Shown: positions 55,074 to 63,666 of the stretch, one piece after another | Layout of the letters: every line of letters begins with the position of its first letter | Position numbering within the stretch: the first letter of the stretch is position 1 | NCBI GenBank assembly: GCA_948146395.1 | Contig: OX411559.1 | Coordinates: 872,001-936,000 of the forward strand | Source: Fragum whitleyi | Lineage: Eukaryota; Mollusca; Bivalvia; Cardiida; Cardiidae | DNA: 64,000 nucleotides | Reading direction: 5' to 3' | The notes under the pieces: model-generated | The model's input: only the letters and a program-made list of their open reading frames with translations | Databases searched by the model: none | Told to the model about the DNA's origin: nothing | Translations under genes and position numbers: made by a program

Positions 55074-55184
55074 TTATGGATTGTTTGTGATTTCAACAGT
55101 CTCTGCGTTTGCATCATACACATTAGTTCTGGAGGTTAGCTGAGAATTTAATGTCAGGGGTTCTGTAGCCACAAACCCAAGCTC
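55074..55184 (-). CDS. Candidate terminal coding exon, minus strand
   Basis: Preceded on the minus strand by TTTTTTATTTCAG, a strong acceptor. One frame is open for 36 codons to TAA and reads ELGFVATEPLTLNSQLTSRT, then NVYDANAETVEITNNP. A second frame, in phase with the 56,368-56,507 candidate exon, reads (G)AWVCGYRTPDIKFSANLQN and stops at 55,123. Which frame is used is undecided. The protein is not recognised. It is probably the last exon of the gene starting at 57,773. Confidence 0.42.
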   Translation of the reverse strand, partial: ELGFVATEPLTLNSQLTSRTNVYDANAETVEITNNP

Positions 55185-55969
55185 CTGAAATAAAAAACAA
55201 TATTTATTTATTTTGATGTCCTAGTATGAATAGATTGTGTGCATTTGGTTGCTTGCAAATAGTAGGAATAATTCTGGCTCAGAGTTTCATGTGCGAAGAA
55301 TCTCATTCAGTCGGAACTTTAGAGAAATACTGAGTTTTCAATGGCAATTTGAACCTAATCATTTGTTAAAATACATTTTGCTGTGACATTTCTCCCTCAT
55401 TAAGCTAATTTGAATGAGATTTATGGCAGAAAATTAGAGATTTTGCACAGATCTCGCGCAAAAATGATCCCTGATTAAAAGGGAAAAATCACTCATCAAG
55501 AATACACAAATCCTCAATGAAATCTATCCACCTGCGAAATTTCACAATACTAGCTTGCATACTTTTTGGGATATATGGATAGATCGAATGACAAATGCAA
55601 AGCAATATACCTCCTGTTCTTCGAAGGGTGGAGGGGGGCATAAAAAAGCTATAAGCAGCATAGAGGCCACAAAAACTGCATATTTCAAATAATTCAGCTT
55701 TTATTGATGACCTGGTCAGCTGAACTCTACCCTGTTTTCTTCAGATGAATATCAAGGGGATCTATCTAAATGCTAATTTTTAAAGATTTTGCTAAAATAC
55801 GTTAGATGACCGCGATCTTGTCAAAAGACTGCTGGCCATTGGCAAATGTGTTTCTGCACCGAAATCTTTTGTAATATTTTTACCGACATAGCGCTTTTGT
55901 TTGCAAACATGACTCCCAATCTGAAATCATTGGGCATATATTGATCCCTTGCAGCAGTATATATATCCT
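55185..55969. other. Intron-like DNA
   Basis: Contains the ACAAATGCAAAGCAATATAC hairpin fragment at 55,590-55,642. No exon was found. Confidence 0.4.
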
Positions 55970-56090
55970 TTTTCAATGTTGGTCTCCCATCCATGTGTGT
56001 TAATTGAAAACCTATAGATGCGTGATAGCTGCAAGAGGCTAGTAATGGTTGTCATGGTAGTACAATGCAAATATACCAGGAAAACATTGT
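55970..56090 (+). mobile_element. SINE fragment (family S1), body only
   Basis: TTGAAAACCTATAGATGCGT, GATAGCTGCAAGAGGCTAGT, TGTCATGGTAGTACAATGC and ATACCAGG align with the S1 body. The head with A and B boxes is missing. Confidence 0.62.
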
Positions 56091-56367
56091 TTTAAAAGTG
56101 CTACCATGAGATGGCCGATTTTGTTTAAAGTAGCATAAAACCTCATCTGAATGAAAAATTCTATCATAGATTGACTGATTAAGGTTTAATGACATTTTCA
56201 ACATAATTGCAGTTGAATTTCACAAATGGCTCACCTATCCATGGCTTCAAGTTGTTTCTAATACCAGAATAATATTTCAAAACGGCCCACAAAAGTGACA
56301 TTTTGGGAGTTTTGGGCCGCCATCACATTTCATCCAGCCAACAGCTGCTCATCCCACTAAGACATAC

Positions 56368-56507
56368 CATTTATCATATTCTCATTGGTGGGAGATAAAT
56401 GACACTTGTCACAATGACATTTGCAAAGGGTCCAATAAAATTCAGCTGAGTTAGGCTTCAGTCTTGTGATCACGCATATATCACATTGAGCTTGACAGGC
56501 TTGGCAT
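56368..56507 (-). CDS. Candidate Cys-rich internal exon, minus strand
   Basis: 140 nt, from acceptor CTATTTAAG to donor G|GTATGT. The frame completes the codon left by the 57,742 exon (TC+A = Ser) and ends one base into a codon, matching one frame of the 55,184 exon. It reads CQACQAQCDICVITRLKPN, then SAEFYWTLCKCHCDKCHLSP. The cysteines are spaced C-x2-C-x3-C-x2-C, then about 15 residues, C-x-C-x-C-x2-C, reminiscent of a metal-binding or disulfide-rich module. The acceptor has a weak pyrimidine tract. Family unknown. Confidence 0.33.
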
Positions 56508-56709
56508 CTTAAATAGACCTTTGGTAATATGCAGTGTTTTTTATTTTTGATCATTTATATAAATATGTAGATAAAAAGAACAATTACATCGAATTCATTA
56601 CAATGAATATTCAATCTTTTCAGGCCCTTTTTCCAGGGCTTTGAAAGAGCGACCCTCAATTACAGAAATTAGACACTTACAAGTCTGCCCTGTATGAATT
56701 GTTATTGCC

Positions 56710-56925
56710 ACTATCATGGTGCATCAGACATCCAATCATTGGGTTTTGAGTCCAATCCCGCATAGCAGACACTCATTCTTCCCGATACTTTTCTGAAACC
56801 AATTAGAGATGGATGATAGTTAACCTTTAGGGCTTAATCATGGGATGTTGAAGTAGTACATGTATTGGTGAAAGAAATACCAGGAATAAATGGTTAGATG
56901 TTCTAGTTTTAGAAGGAATAAAAGT
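56710..56925 (+). mobile_element. SINE (family S1), diverged
   Basis: Head remnant ATCATGGTGCATCAGACATC and B-box-like TTGAGTCCAATCCCGC, then body words TAGAGATGGATGATAG, TGAAGTAGTACATGTATTGG and GAAATACCAGGAATAAATGG. Older than the 52,921 copy. Confidence 0.62.
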
Positions 56926-57741
56926 GGTGTTTAGCCCTATTTAACTAAAAAGTTTATTTAATACTTATATCTATCTATTTAGTATTTACCTGATATTGTT
57001 AACCCTTGTCATGCTCAACCTGACATATTCCTGTTTTGACAGTAAATTTTAGTCTACATCCCCTTTTTGTCCCCTCCAAGCAGGGTTGCTTATGCATTTA
57101 ATCTTATAAAAAAGAAAGATTTACTACACCCTTAGATTCTAGGGTTGTCATTTCTTTGAATGCAATTCTGTAAGAGGATTTCAATTCACCATGACAAAGC
57201 CTAATAACTTATGCCACCAAACTCTCGTAACTCCAGCTTGGATTAGGTTGAAATTTCGGGAGGGGGTGTTTGCAGTTAGCTGTGTTGACTTTTTTTTAAA
57301 GTTGGAATACGATAGATCTATTCTTTCGTTCAATTTGTGGTGGACTTTTACATAATTTTCTGATGGATTATCTTTGAAAACGGTTTGCAAGGAAAGCAAC
57401 AATTCTACAGAAACGCGATTGGTTAACTAAATACAAAATATACTTTTTCCCCATTTTCAGCTTGTTATGTAAGGCACATTATATTTTATTCAATGGACAA
57501 CCTAAGTTACAGCAGTGTAAAAGATGTCATTTTATAACTGAAGTTTTCAATAACCGCATTCGTCTTTTTTGAGATGCCCCCTGGAGTATTAAAATCGGTG
57601 AAAGTTTGAATTATCAGCTAAAAAGCATAACGTTCGCCCAAGAACTCCATTTTATTAATATAAATTTCCGGCTGCTTCTTCTATGCATTAAATGAACCAA
57701 ATAGTGTTGATAAATAATTCACTACACAGAGAAATACTTAC
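56926..57741. other. Putative first intron of minus-strand gene
   Basis: Begins (on the minus strand) with GTAAGTATTTCTC right after the candidate first exon. No further exon with good sites on both sides was found here. Confidence 0.4.
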
Positions 57742-57773
57742 GATTTCACCATTTCCTTGTCCAGCGTCGCCAT
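57742..57773 (-). CDS. Candidate first coding exon, minus strand
   Basis: ATG at 57,773 lies in CGAAAATGGCGACGC, which fits both a good initiation context and the YY1 motif (AAnATGGCGnC) often found over start codons of housekeeping genes. The exon reads MATLDKEMVK plus two bases (TC). It is followed by a consensus donor, TC|GTAAGTATT. Exon length is 32 nt, phase 2. Upstream is a CpG-richer 5' region to about 58,040. The product is not identified, as the remaining exons are uncertain. Confidence 0.5.
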
Positions 57774-58045
57774 TTTCGATTTACTACCTGATTTATTTTG
57801 GGCAACATCTGACGTGTATTAATGCGCGTCATGATCGTGGGGATTTCCCAGATTGAACCGTAAAACGGATAAAATAGTCCGGCATATTTTTCGAAAAAAC
57901 ACACTATTTGGTCGAAAATATTCGACCCAAACCAGTCGGGAAATGATGAACACCACTATCTCAGCACGTTACAAAGGTTAACCACCAATCGAAAAATTCA
58001 CCACGATTTTCTCACCAAAATGGAGTAAACCCCCTTTAAAGGCGA
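57774..58045 (-). promoter_or_regulatory. Putative 5' UTR and promoter, minus strand
   Basis: Contains TGACGCGCATTAATACACGT, GGTCGAATATTTTCGACC (palindromic), TTTTTCGAAAAA and, at the far end on the minus strand, CCTTTAAAGGGGGTTTACTC. That last block is similar to the one upstream of the 37.55-kb candidate. No TATA box at a useful distance was recognised. Function inferred. Confidence 0.35.
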
Positions 58046-58147
58046 ATTCCCAGAATAATAAGAGAATCATTCGCACAAAACCATGTCCTAAAAAATGCTG
58101 TTATGTAATCGTGTGTTCACAAACTCGTTATTACTGAGTATGCAGTG

Positions 58148-58390
58148 GAGTCCGTGGTGTAGTGGTAAGGACGATGGCTTTGGCATAGAAAGGTCCCGGG
58201 ATCGAATCCCGACCGGACCACGGAAATTTTTCTGAGCAAAGAATTTACTCCACGTTGCTTCTCTCCACCCAGGTGTATAAATGGGTACATGTACCTGTGA
58301 GAGTTGTAATTCTTAGTGTTGTGCCAGCCGAAGGCGCCATTTATTAATAGCCGCCCTGAAAAGTCGCATGAATACGTATATAGTATTATC
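58148..58390 (+). mobile_element. tRNA-derived SINE, family S2 (V-SINE-like)
   Basis: The head TGGTGTAGTGGTAAGG (A box) and GGATCGAATCCC (B box) is followed by a body with TTTACTCCACGTTGCTTCTC, TCCACCCAGGTGTATAAATG, GGTACATGTACCTG and GCCAGCCGAAGGCGCC. The CACCCAGGTGTA...GGGTAC block recalls a conserved SINE central domain known from molluscs, named here from memory. It is not a functional tRNA because the acceptor strands do not pair at the right spacing. Confidence 0.7.
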
Positions 58391-58980
58391 CATGGAGAAA
58401 TTCAAATGGCAGCCCGGGAGTCGCGTGAGATGATGTAATAATCTAAAATTGACTGCAATATGCATGCGCAGAAAGGACATTCATGTGAACGGAGTTACCC
58501 ACTGGTGGTATGTAAACAAACTTCACATTTGCTGCTACAATAATTAATTAACCATGAAATATCGTTAACCCATTAAGAAATGTGATAAACTCGTGCAAAA
58601 TACTATATAAAGCAAGAAAAAAGTATTTGTATTTTAAAGTAAAAAAGAACATTTGTTTTATGTTATCGAAATGTTGTGCACTATTTTCGACGCCATTTTG
58701 GAACCCAAGTAACACCGGCCTGACCCAGGATCAGAAGCGTCGAGGTTGAAAGGTTAAAATGACATCACTAGTGTCGAAACCGAGGTCGTTCTGATGGAAA
58801 CACGGTTAACTCGGGTCGAGACCGAGTCCGATATGAACTTACCCCATGATTAATGCCCTGGCCGGGCGGAGCCTAAGTAACGGGTCGTTGCACTTAAGGT
58901 TAAGGGAAATCAGCTCTTTTCTAAAATAACCTACTTCTAAAGAGAGTCGACATAAATAGCTGGAGACCTAAATCGTTGAT
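58391..58980. other. Unique stretch, somewhat GC-richer
   Basis: TGCATGCGCAGAAAGG near 58,463 is another NRF1-like word. On the minus strand TCCAAAATGGCGTCGAAAAT near 58,690 is a second YY1-like ATG context reading MASKIVHNISIT before a stop, with no donor found. It could be an alternative start region. Confidence 0.35.
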
Positions 58981-58992
58981 TGGTAATCAAAT

Positions 58993-59030
58993 CCTCGTCA
59001 CTTCAGCTTAATCAAGCTGAAGTTACGAGG
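58993..59030. repeat. 38-bp near-perfect hairpin
   Basis: CCTCGTCACTTCAGCTT, loop AATC, AAGCTGAAGTTACGAGG: 17-bp arms with a single non-pairing position. It is isolated. A terminator, foldback remnant or structured RNA would all fit. Confidence 0.85.
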
Positions 59031-59331
59031 CTTTGGTAACCATACGATGAAATGTGTTCACTCTCTCAAAGCACGGGAATCCTTTAGGTTTTAGGATACA
59101 GTTATTTGCACGCGTTAACGATGATTACCGACTAAAATTTGAAAGAACCCAGAGTATTGAAAAGTAAACACACCAAATTACGTCACGGTTAAGCCCCGCC
59201 CTGCCAGTTCATTAATTACGCAGAATAAAACAAGACTATCAACCAAACTGTAACTTTTAACTATAGGTAAATTTCATGAAATTCAAAGTAAATTAAGCCT
59301 TCCCGTGACATTTCTTAAATATCTTAAATAA

Positions 59332-59750
59332 TACAGTTAGGAATATCGTGAAATTGAAAAGATGAATGATTTTGAATGATATTGGAATGAATTTGAATGA
59401 GTGTGTGGAGCGAGTTTTGAGTGGAATATAAGGGAGGTAATCCAATTTTGCTCAAGATAAAGAAAATTAGCAATATTTATTACATCCCCATATACGTACT
59501 TTACTGTTTAAGTGTCTGCTTGGACCAAACAGATACTTTGAATCCTCATCAGCCAATACAATCGAAGAATGATTTGATCGATTGCAATAAAATGTTGATC
59601 GTCTTGAATAATTTCGTTCTACGTTTTCGAATTATTTCGGTGCGTTTTTGATCGATTTCAGTGAGTGTTTGTAATAAATGAAAGGAGCGCTGGGTTATCG
59701 ATTTAGAATAATTTGATCAGGGTGATTGTCAATTTCATGATGTTACTGTA
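59332..59750 (-). mobile_element. Family A MITE, full length, A2
   Basis: TACAGTTAGGAATATCGTGA to TTCATGATGTTACTGTA. The palindrome's second arm is damaged (ATTTATTACATCCCC). The A2 block in reverse complement is clear (AGCCAATACAATCGAAGAAT). First family A copy to the right of the island. Confidence 0.92.
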
Positions 59751-59928
59751 GTTAAAACACTGATGGACTGAAGAAACGCATGTTTCAGTTGAGGTATTTT
59801 TTCCCGTGGGAAGTTGTTTCTATTCTAAAAGTTTAAAGTTTAGTCGTAACATAAACAAAATTTGAACGAAATTTCATTACAAAATGATTTACCGCTTAGG
59901 AGCAGCGGCCTTTTAAAGTAATTATCCA

Positions 59929-60140
59929 GGGGCCCGTTTTACTAAACGTCTTACGAAAGAAATGATCGTAAGTCAAAATCACAAATCGTACCTGGTGTTT
60001 TCATTTACTGATAGATTCTGCCTTGCAATATCTCATCGGAATCGTCTTCAGAATTCCTTACTAGGTTACCAATCTAGAAACAATTTTAAATTTTGACTTA
60101 CGCGAAAAATGATCGTAAGATGTTTAGTAAAACAGGCCCC
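59929..60140 (+). mobile_element. Foldback MITE, family C, best copy
   Basis: 212 bp. GGGGCCCGTTTTACTAAACG, then TCTTACGA and AAGTCAAAAT, on the left is inverted on the right as ATTTTGACTTACGCGAAAAA, then ATCGTAAGATGTTTAGTAAA and ACAGGCCCC. The TIR is about 50 bp. Non-coding. A diverged copy is at 21,655-21,868. Confidence 0.9.
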
Positions 60141-61050
60141 AGATTCTCACAATCAGTCATCGGTCCTTGACAAATCAGTAACAGCTTGATTACTTCTAGC
60201 AATAACTAGATTTTGAAATTGAAATTTAACATTCTGTCCTAAAATTGTCCATAAATACAGTGTTAGCCAATGTTCTTGTAAATGGCTCATTAGAATTATA
60301 GAAAGATTGTGAGTCCTATTTACATAAAGCCTTCACCATCTTGTCCTTACATGTCACTTTTATCATGAAACTTCTTTAAGAGCATATCTTTTGCCTAGAC
60401 ATTGACAAATGCCATCCTACTTTATCGACGTGCAATGAAAGATTTTCAGAGGATAATGAAGTTATCAAAGAAAGAAAGAAAGAAGAAAAAGATAAACATT
60501 TTAATTAGAAATTTTCCGTCTTTCAATACTAAATAATAATGGCATTTTTTCTGTGATTTGAATAAAAAAATCGTCGTTAATCAAATCGTCAAAATATTCC
60601 GTTAAGTAAAGGCTAGGGAAAAATTAAAGTTGAATTTGCAAAAGAAATCAACGTCAAATTTATGTCATAACGAATGAGTTATATAAAATTCAAACTAGGA
60701 GTAAGTCTATTATTTTAGTTTTTTGATGGCTTAAAAACATACTTTAATTAATGAAAGGTATTTTTATTTATTATCTTACGCACAGGGATTTTGAAATATG
60801 GTGTTTCAATAGCGTTTAGTCTTCCAATTTCTGTCTGCGGCCATGTGTTTAAAGGTGTCAAGAAAATTAACCCAAACATGTTTTTGTGCTTGCAAATTGA
60901 CGGACTATTTTTTTTTCAGACATACAAATACAGCTTCAATCATTCAACGTTTTGTCAATCCATTGATGTAAAAACAGCAATTACGTTCCTCGTGACCGTA
61001 TTTCTCAAAAAGGGAACCGGAATTTACGCATTTTTTTTTTTGCCTAGTAT
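60141..61050. other. AT-rich DNA, no gene seen
   Basis: A short (GAAA)n tract near 60,470. The 120-codon frame starting at 60,791 is AT-biased, passes through the family E hairpin and has no domain. Confidence 0.45.
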
Positions 61051-61130
61051 ATCGAGGGTTCAGCGCAAGGCTGTACTAAGTGCATATACATTGTATTTGC
61101 ACTTAGTACAGTCTTATGCTAAACCTCGAT
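61051..61130. mobile_element. Short foldback hairpin, family E-like
   Basis: 80 bp. ATCGAGGGTTCAGCGCAAGG, then CTGTACTAAGTGCA, pairs with TGCACTTAGTACAGTCTTAT, then GCTAAACCTCGAT. The GGTTCAGCGCAA word near the end is shared with the 54,293 copy, but the stem centre differs. Confidence 0.85.
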
Positions 61131-61329
61131 TATGGAACTTGATGTTGACATAGACAGGGGTTGTATAATTACTGATGCGTATTAATGGGTCTAAGCCAGG
61201 GGAATTGTAAATTGTTATCTTTATGACGTGTAAGACCAACAATGAATGTCTATATAAATAACATCAATATTCTGAACCTGATTGCAGAGATACGTGCACT
61301 GGAAGAGTAAACGTTTATTGTGACCGATT

Positions 61330-62190
61330 AATACGAGCTTTATCAGACTTGTTCAGATTAATTGTACTATCACAAGGACCGTTCTTTTCGAAAATGGACC
61401 AGATCCGTCAAGCGTCTTGGGGAAAAGGAGTCTAATTAAGATTTAATTAGAAAATACTCGTTAACGCTCTTAAGTCCAAAAAAATCATCAGATTGTCTTC
61501 AAACTTGCTCAGATTAATTGTACGATCACAAGGGTCGTTCTTTTCGAAAATGGGTCGGATTCGTGAAGGGTCATGGGAAAAGGAGACTTATGGAAATTTA
61601 TTTAGAAAATCCTCGTAAACGCTCCAAAGTCAACACTTTTCAACCGATTGTCTTCAAACTTGCTCAGCATGATTGTACTATATCACAAATGGTTCGAAAA
61701 TTTGCTCGATCCATCAAGCGTTACGGGAAAAAGGAGTCAAATGAAATAAATGAAAGTTAATTAGAAAATCAGATTGTCTTCAAACTTGCTCAGATTAATT
61801 GTACGATCACAAGGGTCGTTCTTTTCGAAAATGGGTCGGATTCGTGAAGGGTCATGGGAAAAGGAGACTTATGGAAATTTATTTAGAAAATCCTTATTAA
61901 CGCTCCAAAGTCAACACTTTTCAACCGATTGTCTTCAAACTTGCTCAGCATGATTGTACTATATCACAAATGGTTCGAAAATTTGCTCGATCCATCAAGC
62001 GTTACGGGAAAAAGGAGTCAAATGAAATAAATGAAAGTTAATTAGAAAATCCTTATTAACGCTCTAAAGTCCAAAATTTTGTTCCGACTATCTTCAAACT
62101 TGGTCAGAATGATTGGACCATCACAAGGACATTCCTTACGAAAATCGGTCAGATTTATCAAGAGTCATAGGAAAATAAGCATAATTGAAA
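61330..62190. repeat. Tandem array with 281-bp dimer
   Basis: About six diverged units of 130-155 bp contain CTTCAAACTTGCTCAGATTA, ATTGTACGATCACAAGGGTC, TTTTCGAAAATGGGTCGGAT, GGGAAAAGGAGT and AATTAGAAAATC. A two-unit block (from 61,489) is repeated at an offset of 281 bp (from 61,770) almost without change. The 80-codon frame at 61,518 is a repeat product. Confidence 0.85.
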
Positions 62191-62449
62191 TTTAATGTGG
62201 CAATGGACAGCGGCCTACCGACTCTATATTCCGGAAGTTGGTTTTCGTTTATTTTACGACTCTTTTTGCGCGTTGTTTAAAAAGACCGGTTTTCGTAAGA
62301 TTCTGCTTATGGAAATAACGTAGAATAATGATTGTAAAATTTCATATCTTAGTTTCTTTTCACCATTTGATGTCAAATGAATGACTAGATCATAAAATTA
62401 AACAAAAAATGCGTTCAAAACGTCATATATTACTCAATGCGCTTTTGCG
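62191..62449. other. Short unique stretch
   Basis: No gene or repeat seen. Confidence 0.4.
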
Positions 62450-62560
62450 TTTTAAAACGGTTTGAGTGAGTGTTTGGAATAAATGAATGGAGCGCTGAGT
62501 GTGTAATTTAGAATGCTTTTGAATGAGGTGAGTGTCAATTTCACGAGGTAACTAACTGTA
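62450..62560 (-). mobile_element. Family A MITE, terminal fragment
   Basis: Only the CATTC-rich end and its TIR remain, in reverse complement: TTTGAGTGAGTGTTTGGAAT, AATGGAGCGCTGAGTG, GTGTCAATTTCACGAGGTAA, then CTAACTGTA. Confidence 0.88.
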
Positions 62561-62601
62561 GTCTGAGAGACTTTCTCAAAAATTCAATTCTATGTTCGGA
62601 A

Positions 62602-63052
62602 GTACGATTTTTTTCATCGTGAAATTGACTAGGAGGGTTATTTTGGAATAATTTTGGTATGAAATTAAATAAGTCGGAGGGGCGGACTTTGTTTTAAAAA
62701 AAAAAGGCGGGGGGGGGGGGGGGGTGTCATATGAAACCAGTATCTTCGCCAATTGGACGGAATTAGTGGTTATCTTATTATCTCTTTTTAAAAAAATATA
62801 TTTTTTTGTGTGTCTTCAAGTATAAACAATGCGTTTTAAAGACCTCACCAGTAACATAATATAGAATGCTTAAATCAATTTCAAGGAAATATTGACCGTT
62901 TGAACAATATCGAAGTGTTTATGTAGGAATTTGGAGCGTTTTAGTGATTTGAATGAGTGTTTTGGTTGCATTTAACGGAGCGCTGAGCCATCAATTTAGT
63001 GCAATCTAAAATCGAGGTGAAAACGGCCAATATCACACTGACACTTACTGTA
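62602..63052 (-). mobile_element. Family A MITE, diverged A2
   Basis: The left end is degraded (GTACGATTTTTTTCATCGTG, then AAATTGACT). A G run (62,708-62,724) replaces the GGGAGG arm as in the 10,438 copy. The right part has GGAGCGCTGAGCCATC and ends ACACTTACTGTA. Separated from the previous fragment by about 40 bp. Confidence 0.78.
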
Positions 63053-63666
63053 CAATAACTGGGTTTTCTAACGAACACCTATTGTATTTCCTAAGATAAC
63101 GCATACATCGCCAACAATTTTCAATCAGGACTAATTACGTAAGACGTTACAATGTCTGGAGGATGGAAGGTCACTTCCTGTCCACTAAAAGGTATAAACG
63201 AGGTACACAGTGTGTGTTGGAATACATTTCTAATAAACCCATCTTTGGGTCGCCCTTCTTTTTCAAGCTTATGAAAGGCTGTGTAAACTATATTTTTATT
63301 TTGATAAAAATAATAGCAATACGCGTTTTACGCGTAGCATTTTTTCGACCGCCAACATAACTCAGAGATATTTATGTTTAAATGAATTTATATATTTAGA
63401 AGTATTATAGTAAGAAATAGTGTGTATATATTGATAGGTAGACTCGGTTCAGATGTTTTTGGTTGCTTTACAGAAAATAATTTGGTTGTAGTTTAACTAA
63501 TTGCCTCTTTTATCCAAGTTCTTTTTAACAAGTGCTGAACAAAAAATTCGTTTTTAGAAACAGGAGACTTAATTGTAGGATCTGTAATGATTTAATTCCC
63601 TTTGAAAAAATACTGTAAAGAAGTGTCAAGCGACCAGACTAATTGGATTACAATCCTCAACGTAAT
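63053..63666. other. AT-rich DNA, no gene seen
   Basis: GCGTTTTACGCGTAGC near 63,322 is a small palindromic CpG-containing word. Frames of 62-65 codons are not protein-like. Confidence 0.4.

Noticed and set aside
56221..56345. Possible exon reading SLLWAVLKYYSGIRNNLKPW before GTGAGC
   Set aside because: No acceptor gives an open frame into it and it does not fit between neighbouring candidate exons in phase.
37309..58045. Giant transposon bounded by inverted TTTAAAGGGGG blocks
   Set aside because: The blocks are short and only partly similar, no transposase or replication genes lie inside, and the promoter context explains them equally well. Kept only as a low-weight alternative.
58148..58225. 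Possible functional tRNA gene
   Set aside because: A and B boxes are present, but the acceptor strands cannot pair with correct T-arm spacing and a SINE body follows, so it was annotated as a tRNA-derived SINE.
60791..61153. 120-codon plus-strand frame
   Set aside because: AT-biased Phe/Ile/Lys-rich composition, passes through a hairpin element, no splice or domain evidence.
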